Assembly: GCF_003019815.1 (NCBI RefSeq)
Contig: NZ_CP027773.1
Location: forward strand, 693,001-757,000
From: Variovorax sp. PMC12
Lineage (GTDB): Bacteria > Pseudomonadota > Gammaproteobacteria > Burkholderiales > Burkholderiaceae_C
Direction of reading: 5' to 3'
Length of the DNA stretch: 64,000 nt
Made by a program: the position numbers and the translations under genes. Under the pieces are notes generated by a model. The model was not told the origin of the DNA. It saw nothing but the letters and a program-made list of their open reading frames with translations, and ran no database searches. Below, piece by piece: positions 27,678 through 35,816 of this stretch (its first letter is position 1; each line of letters starts with the position of its first letter).

Positions 27678-29546
27678 TCAGGTGCCGACGATGCCGCCGT
27701 CCCGCCGCCGAATCGCCAGCGTTGCCGAGCGCGGGCGCGCGCTGCCCGGCACGGTGCCGTCGGGCCAGGCGCTGTTGTGTTTGCTGTCGCCGTCGTCGCG
27801 CGCCTCGCCCGGGTGCTGGATGTTGACGAACAGCGTGCGCCGGTCGGGCGCCACCACGCAGCCGGTGATCTCGCAGCCGTTCGGCCCGGTCAGGAAGCGC
27901 TTGATGCGGCCCGACGCCGGGTCGGCGCACAGCATCTGGTTGTTGCCCAGCGAGGTGTAGGGCGGCTTGCCGATCACCTGGCCGCTCATGTCGGTCTGGA
28001 TCCAGAGCAGCCCGCCCTGGTCGAAGTGCAGGCCGTCGGGCGCGCCGAACTTGTCGGCCTCTGCCGCGGGATAGCGTGCGCCGCTGCCGGGCTGCGCCGG
28101 ATCGCCGGCGAGTGCGAAGTGGTCCCAGGCGAAGCCGGTGCTGGCGGCGTCGCTGCCGTCCTCGCGCCACCGCAGGATGCCGCCGAAGAGGTTGTTGGCG
28201 CGCGGGTTGGCGGCGTCGGGGCCGGGCTTGCCGGCGTCGCCGCGCTGGCTGTTGTTGGTGAGGGTGACGTAGACCTCGCCGGACTGCGGATGCACCGCGA
28301 TCCATTCGGGCCGGTCCATCTTCGTGCCGCCGACCACGTCGCCGGCCAGCCGCGCGTGGACTAGCACCTCGGCCTGGTCGGCAAAGCCGCCGGCCGCGTC
28401 TAGGCCGCCGCGGCCGTGCGTGAGTTCCAGCCACCGGCCGCGCCCGCCGGCGTCGTAGCGCGCCACGTGCAGCGTGCCGTCGTCGAGCAGGTGGCGGTTG
28501 GCCGCCCGCGCGGCGGCATCGGTGCCGGGGCGCACCTTGTCGCGGCTCACGAACTTGTAGATGTATTCGAACCGGGAGTCGTCGCCCATGTAGACCACGA
28601 GGCGGCCGTCCTTCGCGACGGTGCAGGTCGCGCTTTCCTGCCGCTTGCGGCCCAGCGCCGTGCGCTTGATGGGCGTGGCGGTGGGGTCGAACGGGTCGAT
28701 CTCGACCACCCAGCCGAAGCGGTGCGCCTCGTTCGGATGCCGGCTCAGGTCGAAGCGCTCGTCGAAGCGCCAGTACTCCACCCACTGAGATCCCGGGACC
28801 GTACCGTAGCGGCGCTGCGCGGCCGTCATGCGCGAGGCGGCTTCCTTCGGCCCGCCGAAATAGCCGTGGAAGTTTTCCTCGCAGGTCAGGTAGGTGCCCC
28901 AGGGCGTGACGCCCATCGCGCAATTGGCGAAGGTGCCGAACACCGCGTCGCCCGCCGGGTTGGCGGCAGTGCGCATCAGCGGCGTGCCGGCGGCCGGGCC
29001 GGCGATGCGCATCGGCGTGTTGCCGTGCACGCGCCGCGCGAACTGCGAAGGCAGCACCTGGCGCCAGCCTTCGGGCGTGCGGCGGATCTCGATGACCGAC
29101 ACGCCCATCGCATGGAGCGACTTGCGGACCTTCTCCGGCGTCCATTGCCTGGCGCCGTCGGCGTGCAGCAGCTGCTCGTCGGTGTACTCATGGTTCATCA
29201 CGAGCAGGCCGCGGTCGCCGCTGGCGTCGAGGGCGAAGAAATGCATGCCGTCGTGGTGCATGCCGGCCTGCACGGCTTGGTCGTCGGCGCTGTTGGAGGC
29301 GTCGGTCGCGAAAGCCGGCATGCGGCCCGCGATGCCGGTCGGCGTGCCCCAGGGGTAGAGCAGCTGCCATTCGTATTCGGGCGGTATGGCGACGCCGTCG
29401 CGCAGCGAGGCGGGTACGCCGGTGAAGCCGAGCACGCCGGCATCGGCTTTCCCGGCGGCGGGTGCCGCGCAGCCTTGGCCGAACAGCGCCACGACGGCGG
29501 CGGCGGAGCCCGATTGAAGAAGAAAGCGGCGGCGGTCCAATGGCAT
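27678..29546 (-). CDS. PhoX-family (DUF839) Tat-exported phosphatase
   Basis: 622 residues. Start ATG 29546 gives MPLDRRRFLLQSGSAAAVVALF, a twin-arginine signal ending near a CAAPA site. The body is a DUF839/PhoX beta-propeller: LLVMNHEYTDEQLLH, GTYLTCEENFHGYFGG, YMGDDSRFEYIYKFVS and DRPEWIAVHPQSGEVYVTLTNN carry the acidic clusters that bind calcium and iron in PhoX. Alkaline phosphatase activity is likely but not certain for this branch. No Pho box is evident upstream. Confidence 0.88.
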   Translation of the reverse strand: MPLDRRRFLLQSGSAAAVVALFGQGCAAPAAGKADAGVLGFTGVPASLRDGVAIPPEYEWQLLYPWGTPTGIAGRMPAFATDASNSADDQAVQAGMHHDGMHFFALDASGDRGLLVMNHEYTDEQLLHADGARQWTPEKVRKSLHAMGVSVIEIRRTPEGWRQVLPSQFARRVHGNTPMRIAGPAAGTPLMRTAANPAGDAVFGTFANCAMGVTPWGTYLTCEENFHGYFGGPKEAASRMTAAQRRYGTVPGSQWVEYWRFDERFDLSRHPNEAHRFGWVVEIDPFDPTATPIKRTALGRKRQESATCTVAKDGRLVVYMGDDSRFEYIYKFVSRDKVRPGTDAAARAANRHLLDDGTLHVARYDAGGRGRWLELTHGRGGLDAAGGFADQAEVLVHARLAGDVVGGTKMDRPEWIAVHPQSGEVYVTLTNNSQRGDAGKPGPDAANPRANNLFGGILRWREDGSDAASTGFAWDHFALAGDPAQPGSGARYPAAEADKFGAPDGLHFDQGGLLWIQTDMSGQVIGKPPYTSLGNNQMLCADPASGRIKRFLTGPNGCEITGCVVAPDRRTLFVNIQHPGEARDDGDSKHNSAWPDGTVPGSARPRSATLAIRRRDGGIVGT

Positions 29547-29636
29547 GGCGGGAGCTGTTGTGTAGGCGACAGCCGCCATCATCGCCGAGCGCCGTGCCGG
29601 GCGATACTCGCGCCCGGACCGCCCAGGAGACATCGA

Positions 29637-30461
29637 ATGACCGACCGCATCGAATGGACCCGCCACGCCGACGGCGTGGTGGAACTGCAGCTCTCGCGCG
29701 ACGACAAGATGAACGCGCTCGACCCCGCCATGTTCGACGCGCTGATCGCCGCAGGCGAAGCGCTGCGCGACGACAAGGCGGCGCGGGCTGTGGTCATTTC
29801 CGGGCGCGGCAAGGCTTTCTGCGCGGGGCTCGACATGGCGTCGTTCGAACGCATGCAGCAGGGCGCGGCCGGCGTGCTGGGCGAGGGCGCTTCTGGCACC
29901 GACCTGCTGGCGCGTACTCACGGCATCTCGAATGCGGCGCAGCAGGTCGCGATGGTGTGGCGGGAAGTGCCAGTGCCGGTGATCGCGGCCGTGCATGGCG
30001 TGGCCTTCGGCGGCGGGCTGCAGGTGGCGCTGGGCGCGGACATCCGCGTCGTCGCGCCAGACACGAAGCTGTCGGTGATGGAAATCAAATGGGGGCTGGT
30101 GCCCGACATGGCCGGCATGGTGCTGATGCGCGAACTGGCGCGTGCCGACGTGGTGCGCGAACTCACCTTCACCGGCCGCATCTTCTCTGGCGAGGAAGCG
30201 CTCCGGATCGGTTTTGCAACCCGGCTGTCGGCCGACCCGCTGGCCGATGCCCTGCAGATGGCGCACGAGATTGCGGGCAAGAGCCCCGACGCCATTCGCG
30301 CCGGCAAGCGGCTGCTGAATGCGTCGGCGCACCAGAGTGCCGCCGACCTGCTGATGGCCGAATCGGTCGAGCAGCAGGCGCTGATCGGCAGCGCGAACCA
30401 GGTCGAGGCCGTGAAGGCCAACATCGAGCGGCGCGCCCCGCGTTTCGACACGCCCGCCTGA
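29637..30461 (+). CDS. Enoyl-CoA hydratase/isomerase (crotonase) family
   Basis: 274 residues. The oxyanion-hole blocks of crotonases are present: KAFCAGLDMASFERM and GVAFGGGLQVALGADIRV, followed by KLSVMEIKWGLVPDM with the Glu/Asp region used by hydratases or isomerases. Length and motifs suit an enoyl-CoA hydratase or isomerase in beta-oxidation. It is divergent from the PhoX-like gene; a terminator follows at 30524. Confidence 0.88.
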   Translation: MTDRIEWTRHADGVVELQLSRDDKMNALDPAMFDALIAAGEALRDDKAARAVVISGRGKAFCAGLDMASFERMQQGAAGVLGEGASGTDLLARTHGISNAAQQVAMVWREVPVPVIAAVHGVAFGGGLQVALGADIRVVAPDTKLSVMEIKWGLVPDMAGMVLMRELARADVVRELTFTGRIFSGEEALRIGFATRLSADPLADALQMAHEIAGKSPDAIRAGKRLLNASAHQSAADLLMAESVEQQALIGSANQVEAVKANIERRAPRFDTPA

Positions 30462-30523
30462 CGCCGCCGGCCTTCGCCTGCGGGCGGCCGCCAACCTTCA
30501 TTCAGCCATACAGTCAGGACTGC

Positions 30524-30564
30524 GCGAGCGGCCGGTAACTCCGGGACCGCTCGCGTTGCGTTTT
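30524..30564 (+). terminator. Terminator after crotonase gene
   Basis: GCGAGCGG (30524-30531) pairs with CCGCTCGC (30547-30554), with a nested CCGG/CCGG helix in the loop, followed by GTTGCGTTTT. The short T tract makes it a reasonable intrinsic terminator. Confidence 0.65.
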
Positions 30565-30674
30565 GTAAACGTTTTGCGCTCGTTAAATCGCCGCGGAAGC
30601 CCCTGTGGCGCGTGGGAAGTGCATTTCAAACTGGTTTATGTAAGAATAAAGTAGTTGTTTTAAGGGGAAAATGA

Positions 30675-30749
30675 ATGAATTTGGACACAGTTTCTGTGCA
30701 GAAGGTCACGTCTTTCCCCGTGTTTGCCCTAGAGAAGGATGGCTCCTGA
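30675..30749 (+). CDS. Possible 24-residue small ORF
   Basis: Within the 338-base gap between the crotonase gene and the next gene. AAGGGG lies about 7 bases before ATG 30675, which opens a 24-residue frame (MNLDTVSVQKVTSFPVFALE, then KDGS). A second ATG four bases upstream opens a different, 37-residue frame. The gap is AT-richer than its flanks and otherwise empty apart from the terminator. It could be a leader peptide or chance; low confidence. Confidence 0.25.
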   Translation: MNLDTVSVQKVTSFPVFALEKDGS

Positions 30750-30799
30750 CGCCACACTCATTAACAATTGAACGTTTTGCCTAGCGACGGCGATCCTGC

Positions 30800-31114
30800 A
30801 TGTCGACGACCACGTTTTTCTGCAATCTCAGCGTGCCCATCCTGGTGGGCGAGGATCGCTACAAGTACGTCCCCATCGTCGGGGTCTTCCGCAGCATTCC
30901 ATTCGATCAAGTCAACGAATGGGTGATGCACCCCGACGGCAGCCCGCGCAGCGACCGCGAACTCGCGGCCGAAGTTCTTGTAGAGATCCGCAAGCCGCTC
31001 GGCTCGAGTGGACGCACGGCGCCGCACGCCTTCGACGTGGAGGGCATCCTCCAGCTCGACCGCGCGGCCGCGATCGTGGTGTCTACCTTCCTGGCGGCGC
31101 TGCCGCGCGTCTGA
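30800..31114 (+). CDS. Hypothetical cytosolic protein
   Basis: 104 residues, not recognised. It starts MSTTTFFCNLSVPILVGED and has no signal or membrane segment; there is a mixed alpha/beta pattern (KYVPIVGVFRSIPFDQVNEW, ELAAEVLVEIRKPLG). GC-rich third positions support it as a real gene in this frame rather than the antisense frame. It is preceded by a 338-base gap and is convergent with the flavin monooxygenase gene. Confidence 0.6.
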   Translation: MSTTTFFCNLSVPILVGEDRYKYVPIVGVFRSIPFDQVNEWVMHPDGSPRSDRELAAEVLVEIRKPLGSSGRTAPHAFDVEGILQLDRAAAIVVSTFLAALPRV

Positions 31115-31135
31115 GCGCGGCGCTCGCCGCGCGCC

Positions 31136-32398
31136 TCACGACGCAATGGCGCCCACTGCCCAATAGAAAGTCGGCCGCGCGCCGTTGAGCAGGTGGTCGC
31201 CCACCACGCGGCCCTTGTAGATCGTCGGGTTGTGCGACGCCAGCGTGCGCGCATTGCGCCAGTGCCGGTCGAGCCGCCGGTCCTCCTGCAGCGCCGAGGC
31301 GCCGCCGATGTCGAACAGCCGCGTAGCGGCCTGCAGCACCAGGTCGACGATGCCGGCCTGGGCCTTGGCGGTGTCCAGCTCCACTTCGAACAACAGGCTT
31401 TCGGGCGCGGCCTCGTTGCGTTGGCGGAAGCGGTCGACTTCATCGAGGCCGCGCGCCACCGCCTGTACCGTGGATGCCGCAACGAACGCCGCGCTCGCCA
31501 GTTGCCCGATCACCTGCTGCACCAGCGGGTCTTCGCGCGGCGTGTTGCCGCTGCCGTGGCTGTAGATGCGCTTGCGCGCCTGCACGAAGGCGACCGCGTC
31601 CCGCACGATGGCCCGCGCGATGCCCGCCAGCGTCGCCAGGTGGATCAGCTGGAAATGCGCGGTGAGCGGCGTGGGCTGGTCGCGCACGTACAGCAGCACG
31701 TTGCCCGGCTTCACCCGCACGTTGCGAAAGCGCGTGGTGCCCGATGCGCTCAGGCGCTGGCCGATGCCGCGCCAGTCGTCGATGCGCTCCACGCCTTCGG
31801 CCTGCGCCGGCACCAGCGCGATCACGCGCTCGCTGCTGCCGTCGGCGTTCAGCCGCTGCGCGGACACCGAGATCCAGTCCGCGTACAGCGTGCCGGTGCT
31901 GTAGTACTTGTCGCCGTCGAGCAGCCACGCGTCGCCGTCGGGCTTCAGCGTGGTCTGCATGGTGGTGAGCGAGCCGTCGCCCAGCTCCGTGGTGGCGTTG
32001 CCGAAGATCACGCCCTCGGCCGCCAGGCGCATCCACGGACCGTGCAGCGCGGGGTCGATTTCCGCGAGCAGCCTTTCGATGAAGCCAAAGTGCGCGCGCA
32101 GTATCTGCGGCAGGTTGGAGTCGGCTTCGCCGAGTTCGACCAGCAGGTCGTAGAGCTGCGCGACCGAGGCGCCGATGCCGCCATGCGCCAGCGGCACGCG
32201 CAATGCGCCGAAGCGCTCGGCATTGAGCCATGCCACCGGCTCGTAGGCGAGTTCGCGCTCGTTTTCGCGTTGCACCGCGTGTTCGGCGATGCGCCGGAAG
32301 ATAGGGCGAAAGCGCGCGAAGAGCTGTGCGGAAGAGGGGGCCTGTGCGCCGCCGACGTGCGCGGCGGGGGATTTCGTTGCTTCGATGAGGGATTCCAT
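31136..32398 (-). CDS. Acyl-CoA dehydrogenase-fold flavin monooxygenase (SfnB/DszC-like)
   Basis: 420 residues with the acyl-CoA dehydrogenase fold. The family blocks FGNATTELGDGSLTTM, DGDKYYSTGTLYADWISV and RLFDIGGASALQEDRRLDRHWRNART replace the acyl-CoA dehydrogenase catalytic Glu region and match the DszC/SfnB group of reduced-flavin-dependent monooxygenases. Such enzymes oxidise sulfur or nitrogen compounds, often in sulfur scavenging. A flavin reductase is not next to it. It precedes a hypothetical and follows a D-threonine aldolase-like gene on the same strand. Confidence 0.85.
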   Translation of the reverse strand: MESLIEATKSPAAHVGGAQAPSSAQLFARFRPIFRRIAEHAVQRENERELAYEPVAWLNAERFGALRVPLAHGGIGASVAQLYDLLVELGEADSNLPQILRAHFGFIERLLAEIDPALHGPWMRLAAEGVIFGNATTELGDGSLTTMQTTLKPDGDAWLLDGDKYYSTGTLYADWISVSAQRLNADGSSERVIALVPAQAEGVERIDDWRGIGQRLSASGTTRFRNVRVKPGNVLLYVRDQPTPLTAHFQLIHLATLAGIARAIVRDAVAFVQARKRIYSHGSGNTPREDPLVQQVIGQLASAAFVAASTVQAVARGLDEVDRFRQRNEAAPESLLFEVELDTAKAQAGIVDLVLQAATRLFDIGGASALQEDRRLDRHWRNARTLASHNPTIYKGRVVGDHLLNGARPTFYWAVGAIAS

Positions 32399-32464
32399 GT
32401 GCCCCCGACTGTCCGCCCCCGCGCCGCGCTTGTGAAATGCGCTTTCCGAGTTTTCTTATGCCGC

Positions 32465-33613
32465 CTATCGCTTGCCGCGCGCATCCACCGGCCAGATCGC
32501 GACCAGCGCGTCGCCATCGACCACGTGGTACGCGTCGTGCAGGTTGACGGTCGGGTCGCAGTGCGGCGTGATGAACTCCACGCGCGCGCCGAGCGCGGGC
32601 CGTGCATCGGCGGGCAGCAGCAGCTTGCCGTGCTCGTCGCCGAAGAAGGCGTAGCGGCTCGCCGCGGGATCGGCGCCGCGCGCCACCAGCGGCACGCCGC
32701 TGTCGGTGGAAAAACACTTGGTGCCGCCATCGACCGTGACCCAGTCCGCCGCGTTGGTGCTGACCACGGCCGTCTGCACGTAAAGCGACACCTCGAAGGG
32801 CGAGGGCTGGCCGCCCGAGGCCAGCACGCTCGTGTATTCCGCGTCCATGAACACATAGGAGCCGGCCTGCAGCTCGGTGAAGGCGTTTTCCTGCGAATCG
32901 AGGTCGTGCGTGCCGGTGCCCGCGCCTGTCACGATCTCGAAGCGCAGGCCCTGGCGTTCGGCCGCCGCGACGATGCCCGCCACGGTCTCGCGCAGGCCGG
33001 CTGCAGCCGCGCTGCGCCTGTCGCGCTCGACGATGTGCTGCAGGTTGCCCGCGTACGACTGCAGCCCGCGCAGCCGCAGGCGCGGCTCTGCGGCCACCAG
33101 CGCGGCGAGCTCGAGCACCTGGGCCTGGGTGGCGGCGCCGGTGCGGTTGTAGCCCGCGCCGTAGTCCACCAGCACGTCGAGCGGATGCGCGAGCGCGCCT
33201 GCGGCCTGCGCCAGGTCGGCGAGGTTGTGGGGGTTGTCGACGACCACCATCACGTCGCCGGGGCGGGCGCGCTGCGCGAGCTTGATGAGGCGCGCGATCT
33301 TGCTCGGCGTGACGGCAGGCGAGGTGATCAGCACGCCCGGGATGCCGCCTTCCACCATCACCTCCGCCTCGCCCATGGTCACACAGCTCACGCCGATGGC
33401 GCCGGCAGCCACCTGGCGCCTTGCGATCTCTACCGACTTGTGCGTCTTCACGTGCGGGCGCAGCCCGATGCCGCGCGACCTGGCGAAGGCGGCCATGCGC
33501 TCGATATTGCGCGTCATGGCGGGCAGGTCGATCAGCAGTGCGGGCGTGTCGAGCTGTTGGCGGCCGTGGGGCGCGCCGATGAGCGGGGCGTTGGGTTGCG
33601 TGTCCAGGAACAT
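32465..33613 (-). CDS. D-threonine aldolase / D-serine dehydratase-like PLP enzyme
   Basis: 382 residues of the fold-type III (alanine racemase-like) PLP group. LRPHVKTHKSVEIARRQ holds the PLP lysine (Lys56), LVDYGAGYNRTGA and VTGAGTGTHDLDS bind the phosphate, and FITPHCDPTVNLHD carries the metal ligands His and Asp of the D-threonine aldolase/D-serine dehydratase family. The probable substrates are D-3-hydroxy amino acids. The remnant of a LysR gene lies divergently upstream, the usual place for its regulator. Confidence 0.88.
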   Translation of the reverse strand: MFLDTQPNAPLIGAPHGRQQLDTPALLIDLPAMTRNIERMAAFARSRGIGLRPHVKTHKSVEIARRQVAAGAIGVSCVTMGEAEVMVEGGIPGVLITSPAVTPSKIARLIKLAQRARPGDVMVVVDNPHNLADLAQAAGALAHPLDVLVDYGAGYNRTGAATQAQVLELAALVAAEPRLRLRGLQSYAGNLQHIVERDRRSAAAAGLRETVAGIVAAAERQGLRFEIVTGAGTGTHDLDSQENAFTELQAGSYVFMDAEYTSVLASGGQPSPFEVSLYVQTAVVSTNAADWVTVDGGTKCFSTDSGVPLVARGADPAASRYAFFGDEHGKLLLPADARPALGARVEFITPHCDPTVNLHDAYHVVDGDALVAIWPVDARGKR

Positions 33614-33687
33614 CGTGGGGAAGCCTTTGCGGGATGTGTCGAAGCGGCGGAGCGCGGGAAAGTGCGTGGCGAAATGATCGCACCGAA

Positions 33688-33790
33688 ATGAACACACTCG
33701 ACATCGAGGCTGTGCAAGCCTTGAGGACGCAGTCGGCCGCCGCCTGCTCGAGCGCACGCCGCGCCAAGTCGCTCGCTGGCGGATGACCTG
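33688..33790 (+). pseudogene. Remnant of a LysR-type regulator gene
   Basis: From ATG 33688 the frame reads MNTLDIEAVQA, the common start of a LysR protein. At 33720 the -1 frame continues LEDAVGRRLLERTPRQV, the well-known end of the LysR helix-turn-helix domain. About 45 residues that should lie between (the recognition helix) and nearly all of the effector domain are missing, so an internal deletion with frameshift has killed the gene. It is divergent from the D-threonine aldolase-like gene. Confidence 0.7.
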
Positions 33791-33840
33791 CGTGTCCAAT
33801 GATCGGCCGTCCGGCCCGCCCGCGGCCCGGGGCTGCAAGG

Positions 33841-34155
33841 TCAAGCCAGGTGCGACGGGGAATGCCGGGCCGGTCGCCGCAGCGCCATCCACCAAAGCAG
33901 CGCGGCATTGAGTGCCCAGCTGGCCGTGAGCATCAGCAGCGCCGTATTCGCCACGCCCGGAGAAAGCCCCAGCGTGAGCAGGCTCAGCGACCACGGCAGC
34001 CCGCCCGCGATGGCCACGAGCATGCCCACGTCGCTCTCCGGCACCAGCGCGCAGCCGAGGATGCAGACGGCGCCCGCGACCGTGTAGATCAGCGCGGCTG
34101 TACGCCATCCGGAGCGGCGGTGTGGCAGGGAATTCGACGAATTCGCGATGGGCAT
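33841..34155 (-). CDS. Small hypothetical membrane protein
   Basis: 104 residues, not recognised. Three hydrophobic segments are visible (AALIYTVAGAVCILGCALVP, GMLVAIAGGLPWSLSLLTLG, ANTALLMLTASWALNAALLW), with a basic C-terminus (RRPARHSPSH). It should be an inner-membrane protein. It is a single small gene between the LysR remnant and the amidase gene. Confidence 0.7.
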   Translation of the reverse strand: MPIANSSNSLPHRRSGWRTAALIYTVAGAVCILGCALVPESDVGMLVAIAGGLPWSLSLLTLGLSPGVANTALLMLTASWALNAALLWWMALRRPARHSPSHLA

Positions 34156-34234
34156 GCCTCCAGCATCGCCGATTGCGTGGCAAGGCGTGAAGGCCTGTTG
34201 CGTGAAGGGATGTAGTGTTTTGGCGATCCGGGTT

Positions 34235-35677
34235 TCAGCCGCGCGCCAGCCCTTGCAACGCGCCCGGAACTGGTGCGTGCGGCAAGGCGGATTCGACGCC
34301 CAGCGCGAGCGCCAGCAGCAGCGAGTCGGCGCCTTCGGGGCCGGTGAGTTCCAGGCCAGCGGGCAGGCCGTCGCGGGTCAGGCCGATCGGCAGGCTCACG
34401 GCCGGCAGTCCGGCCATGCCGGCCGGGCCCGTGTTGCGGATGTAGGCTGAGAAAGCCGAGGTCGGGCGCCCGCACAGCGTGACCTGCACGTCCTCGCCGA
34501 TGCGTGCGGCGGTCAGCGGGCTGGTGGGGAACACCAGCGCCGCGATGTCGTGCCGGGCGAAGCAATCGCGGTAGGCCGCCTGCATGCGCGGCCGCAGGAC
34601 GTTCAGCGCGTGGGCATAGGCCTCGGGCGTGACGGCGCTGTCGCCAAACAGCCGCTCGAACAGCGGGCGAACGTCGGGGCTCGCCACCGCATCGGTCAGC
34701 GCGCGTGCGTCGAAGGGGCGCTGGTGGCGCGCGAAGTAGGCGGCCAGCGCGGGCAGGATCTCGTGGAGCGAGATCGACATCGATCCTTCCTGGAAGAGCG
34801 CGCCGGCTTCCGCGAGGTCGCAAGGCAACAGCACCGCGCCCGCCGCCTGCAGGGCGCGCAGGCTCTCGCGGGCCAGTTCGGCCACGGGCGGATCGAGTTC
34901 TTCCCAGAAATAAGCCTCGGGCACGCCCAGGCGCACGCCCATGAGCGGCATCACGCCCAGCCGCAGCGGCCCGCCGGCCACGGCATGGTCGATCAGCACG
35001 CAGTCGTCCACGCAGCGGGCCATGACGCCGGCCGTGTCGAAGGTCGGCGATATCGGCACCAGCCCGTCTTCCGGCCAGCGGTGCACCGTGGGCCTGTAGC
35101 CGACCAGCCCGCAAAGCGCGGCCGGCACGCGCACCGAGCCGCCCGTGTCGGTGCCGATGGCCGCTGGCGCGGCGCGCAGGCCCAGCAGCGCCGCGTTGCC
35201 GCCGCTCGAGCCGCCGGTGATGCGCGTGCTGTCGAACGGATTGCGCGACGGCCCGAAGCCGTGGTTGTGGCCGGTGACGCCTTGCGACCACTCGTGCAGG
35301 TTCGTCTTGCCGAGCACCAGCGCGCCGGCATCGATGAGCCGCTGCGTCACGCCGGCATGCATGCGCGGCCGGTGGTCCGCCATCCACGGGCTGCCGGCGG
35401 TGGTCGGCATGTCGGCGACGTCGATGTTGTCCTTGAAGGCGAGTGGCACGCCGCGCAGCGGCTGCGCGCCGGGTGCGGGGCTCGGCGATGCATCCAGCGC
35501 GGCCGCCGCAGCGAGCAGTTGGCCGGCGTCCAGATGGAGCAGGGCGCCGAAGGGCGCAATGGCCTCGGCGCGCGCCAGCAGCGCCTGCGCGTAGTCCGTG
35601 GCGCGCAACTCGCCGCGCGCCATCTGCTCGGCGGCCTCGCGGGCGGAAAGATCGGTCAGCGCATGGACTTGGTTCAT
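34235..35677 (-). CDS. Amidase (amidase signature family)
   Basis: 480 residues from ATG 35677 (MNQVHALTDLS); longer upstream frames enter the promoter region and lack the family start. The Ser-cisSer-Lys triad is clear: Lys in PLAFKDNIDV, cis-Ser in GGSSGGNAALLG, nucleophile in GTDTGGSVRVPAALCG. It hydrolyses amide bonds to acid and ammonia. It is divergent from the ABC importer and the catabolic cluster, sharing the regulatory gap with them, so its amide substrate may be part of the same pathway. Confidence 0.88.
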   Translation of the reverse strand: MNQVHALTDLSAREAAEQMARGELRATDYAQALLARAEAIAPFGALLHLDAGQLLAAAAALDASPSPAPGAQPLRGVPLAFKDNIDVADMPTTAGSPWMADHRPRMHAGVTQRLIDAGALVLGKTNLHEWSQGVTGHNHGFGPSRNPFDSTRITGGSSGGNAALLGLRAAPAAIGTDTGGSVRVPAALCGLVGYRPTVHRWPEDGLVPISPTFDTAGVMARCVDDCVLIDHAVAGGPLRLGVMPLMGVRLGVPEAYFWEELDPPVAELARESLRALQAAGAVLLPCDLAEAGALFQEGSMSISLHEILPALAAYFARHQRPFDARALTDAVASPDVRPLFERLFGDSAVTPEAYAHALNVLRPRMQAAYRDCFARHDIAALVFPTSPLTAARIGEDVQVTLCGRPTSAFSAYIRNTGPAGMAGLPAVSLPIGLTRDGLPAGLELTGPEGADSLLLALALGVESALPHAPVPGALQGLARG

Positions 35678-35773
35678 CACGGGTTCGAAGTTGGGGCGGG
35701 AGCTGCACTCCGGTGCACATTCCGGGCCAATTTCTCGAGATTCAGCAAGAAAACAGCCTGAAAGTGCATGGCA

Positions 35774-35804
35774 TGAATACTGCTTTAAGTATTTTTTGTA
35801 TTCA
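35774..35804. promoter_or_regulatory. Nested inverted repeats in front of the importer operon
   Basis: TGAATAC (35774-35780) and GTATTCA (35798-35804) are perfect inverted arms 17 bases apart; inside, AATACT (35776-35781) and AGTATT (35788-35793) form a second perfect pair. The whole is AT-rich and lies 13 bases before the importer binding-protein ATG and 97 bases before the amidase ATG. Best candidate is an operator for the GntR/FCD regulator encoded in the cluster. Confidence 0.55.
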
Positions 35805-35816
35805 AGAGGCCTTCCA

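Larger units (their letters stand above)
30462..30799. other. Intergenic region, 338 bases
   Basis: Holds a terminator (30524-30564) and a possible small ORF (30675-30749). The remainder is AT-richer than the flanks, as expected of promoter DNA for the hypothetical gene at 30800. No other feature seen. Confidence 0.6.

Noticed and set aside
30761..31027. An 88-residue minus-strand frame opposite the hypothetical gene at 30800.
   Set aside because: The plus-strand frame has a better amino acid pattern and third-position GC; the minus frame looks like its shadow.
31440..33908. An 822-residue minus-strand open frame.
   Set aside because: Runs out of frame through both the flavin monooxygenase and the D-threonine aldolase-like genes; Arg/Ala-rich and without motifs.
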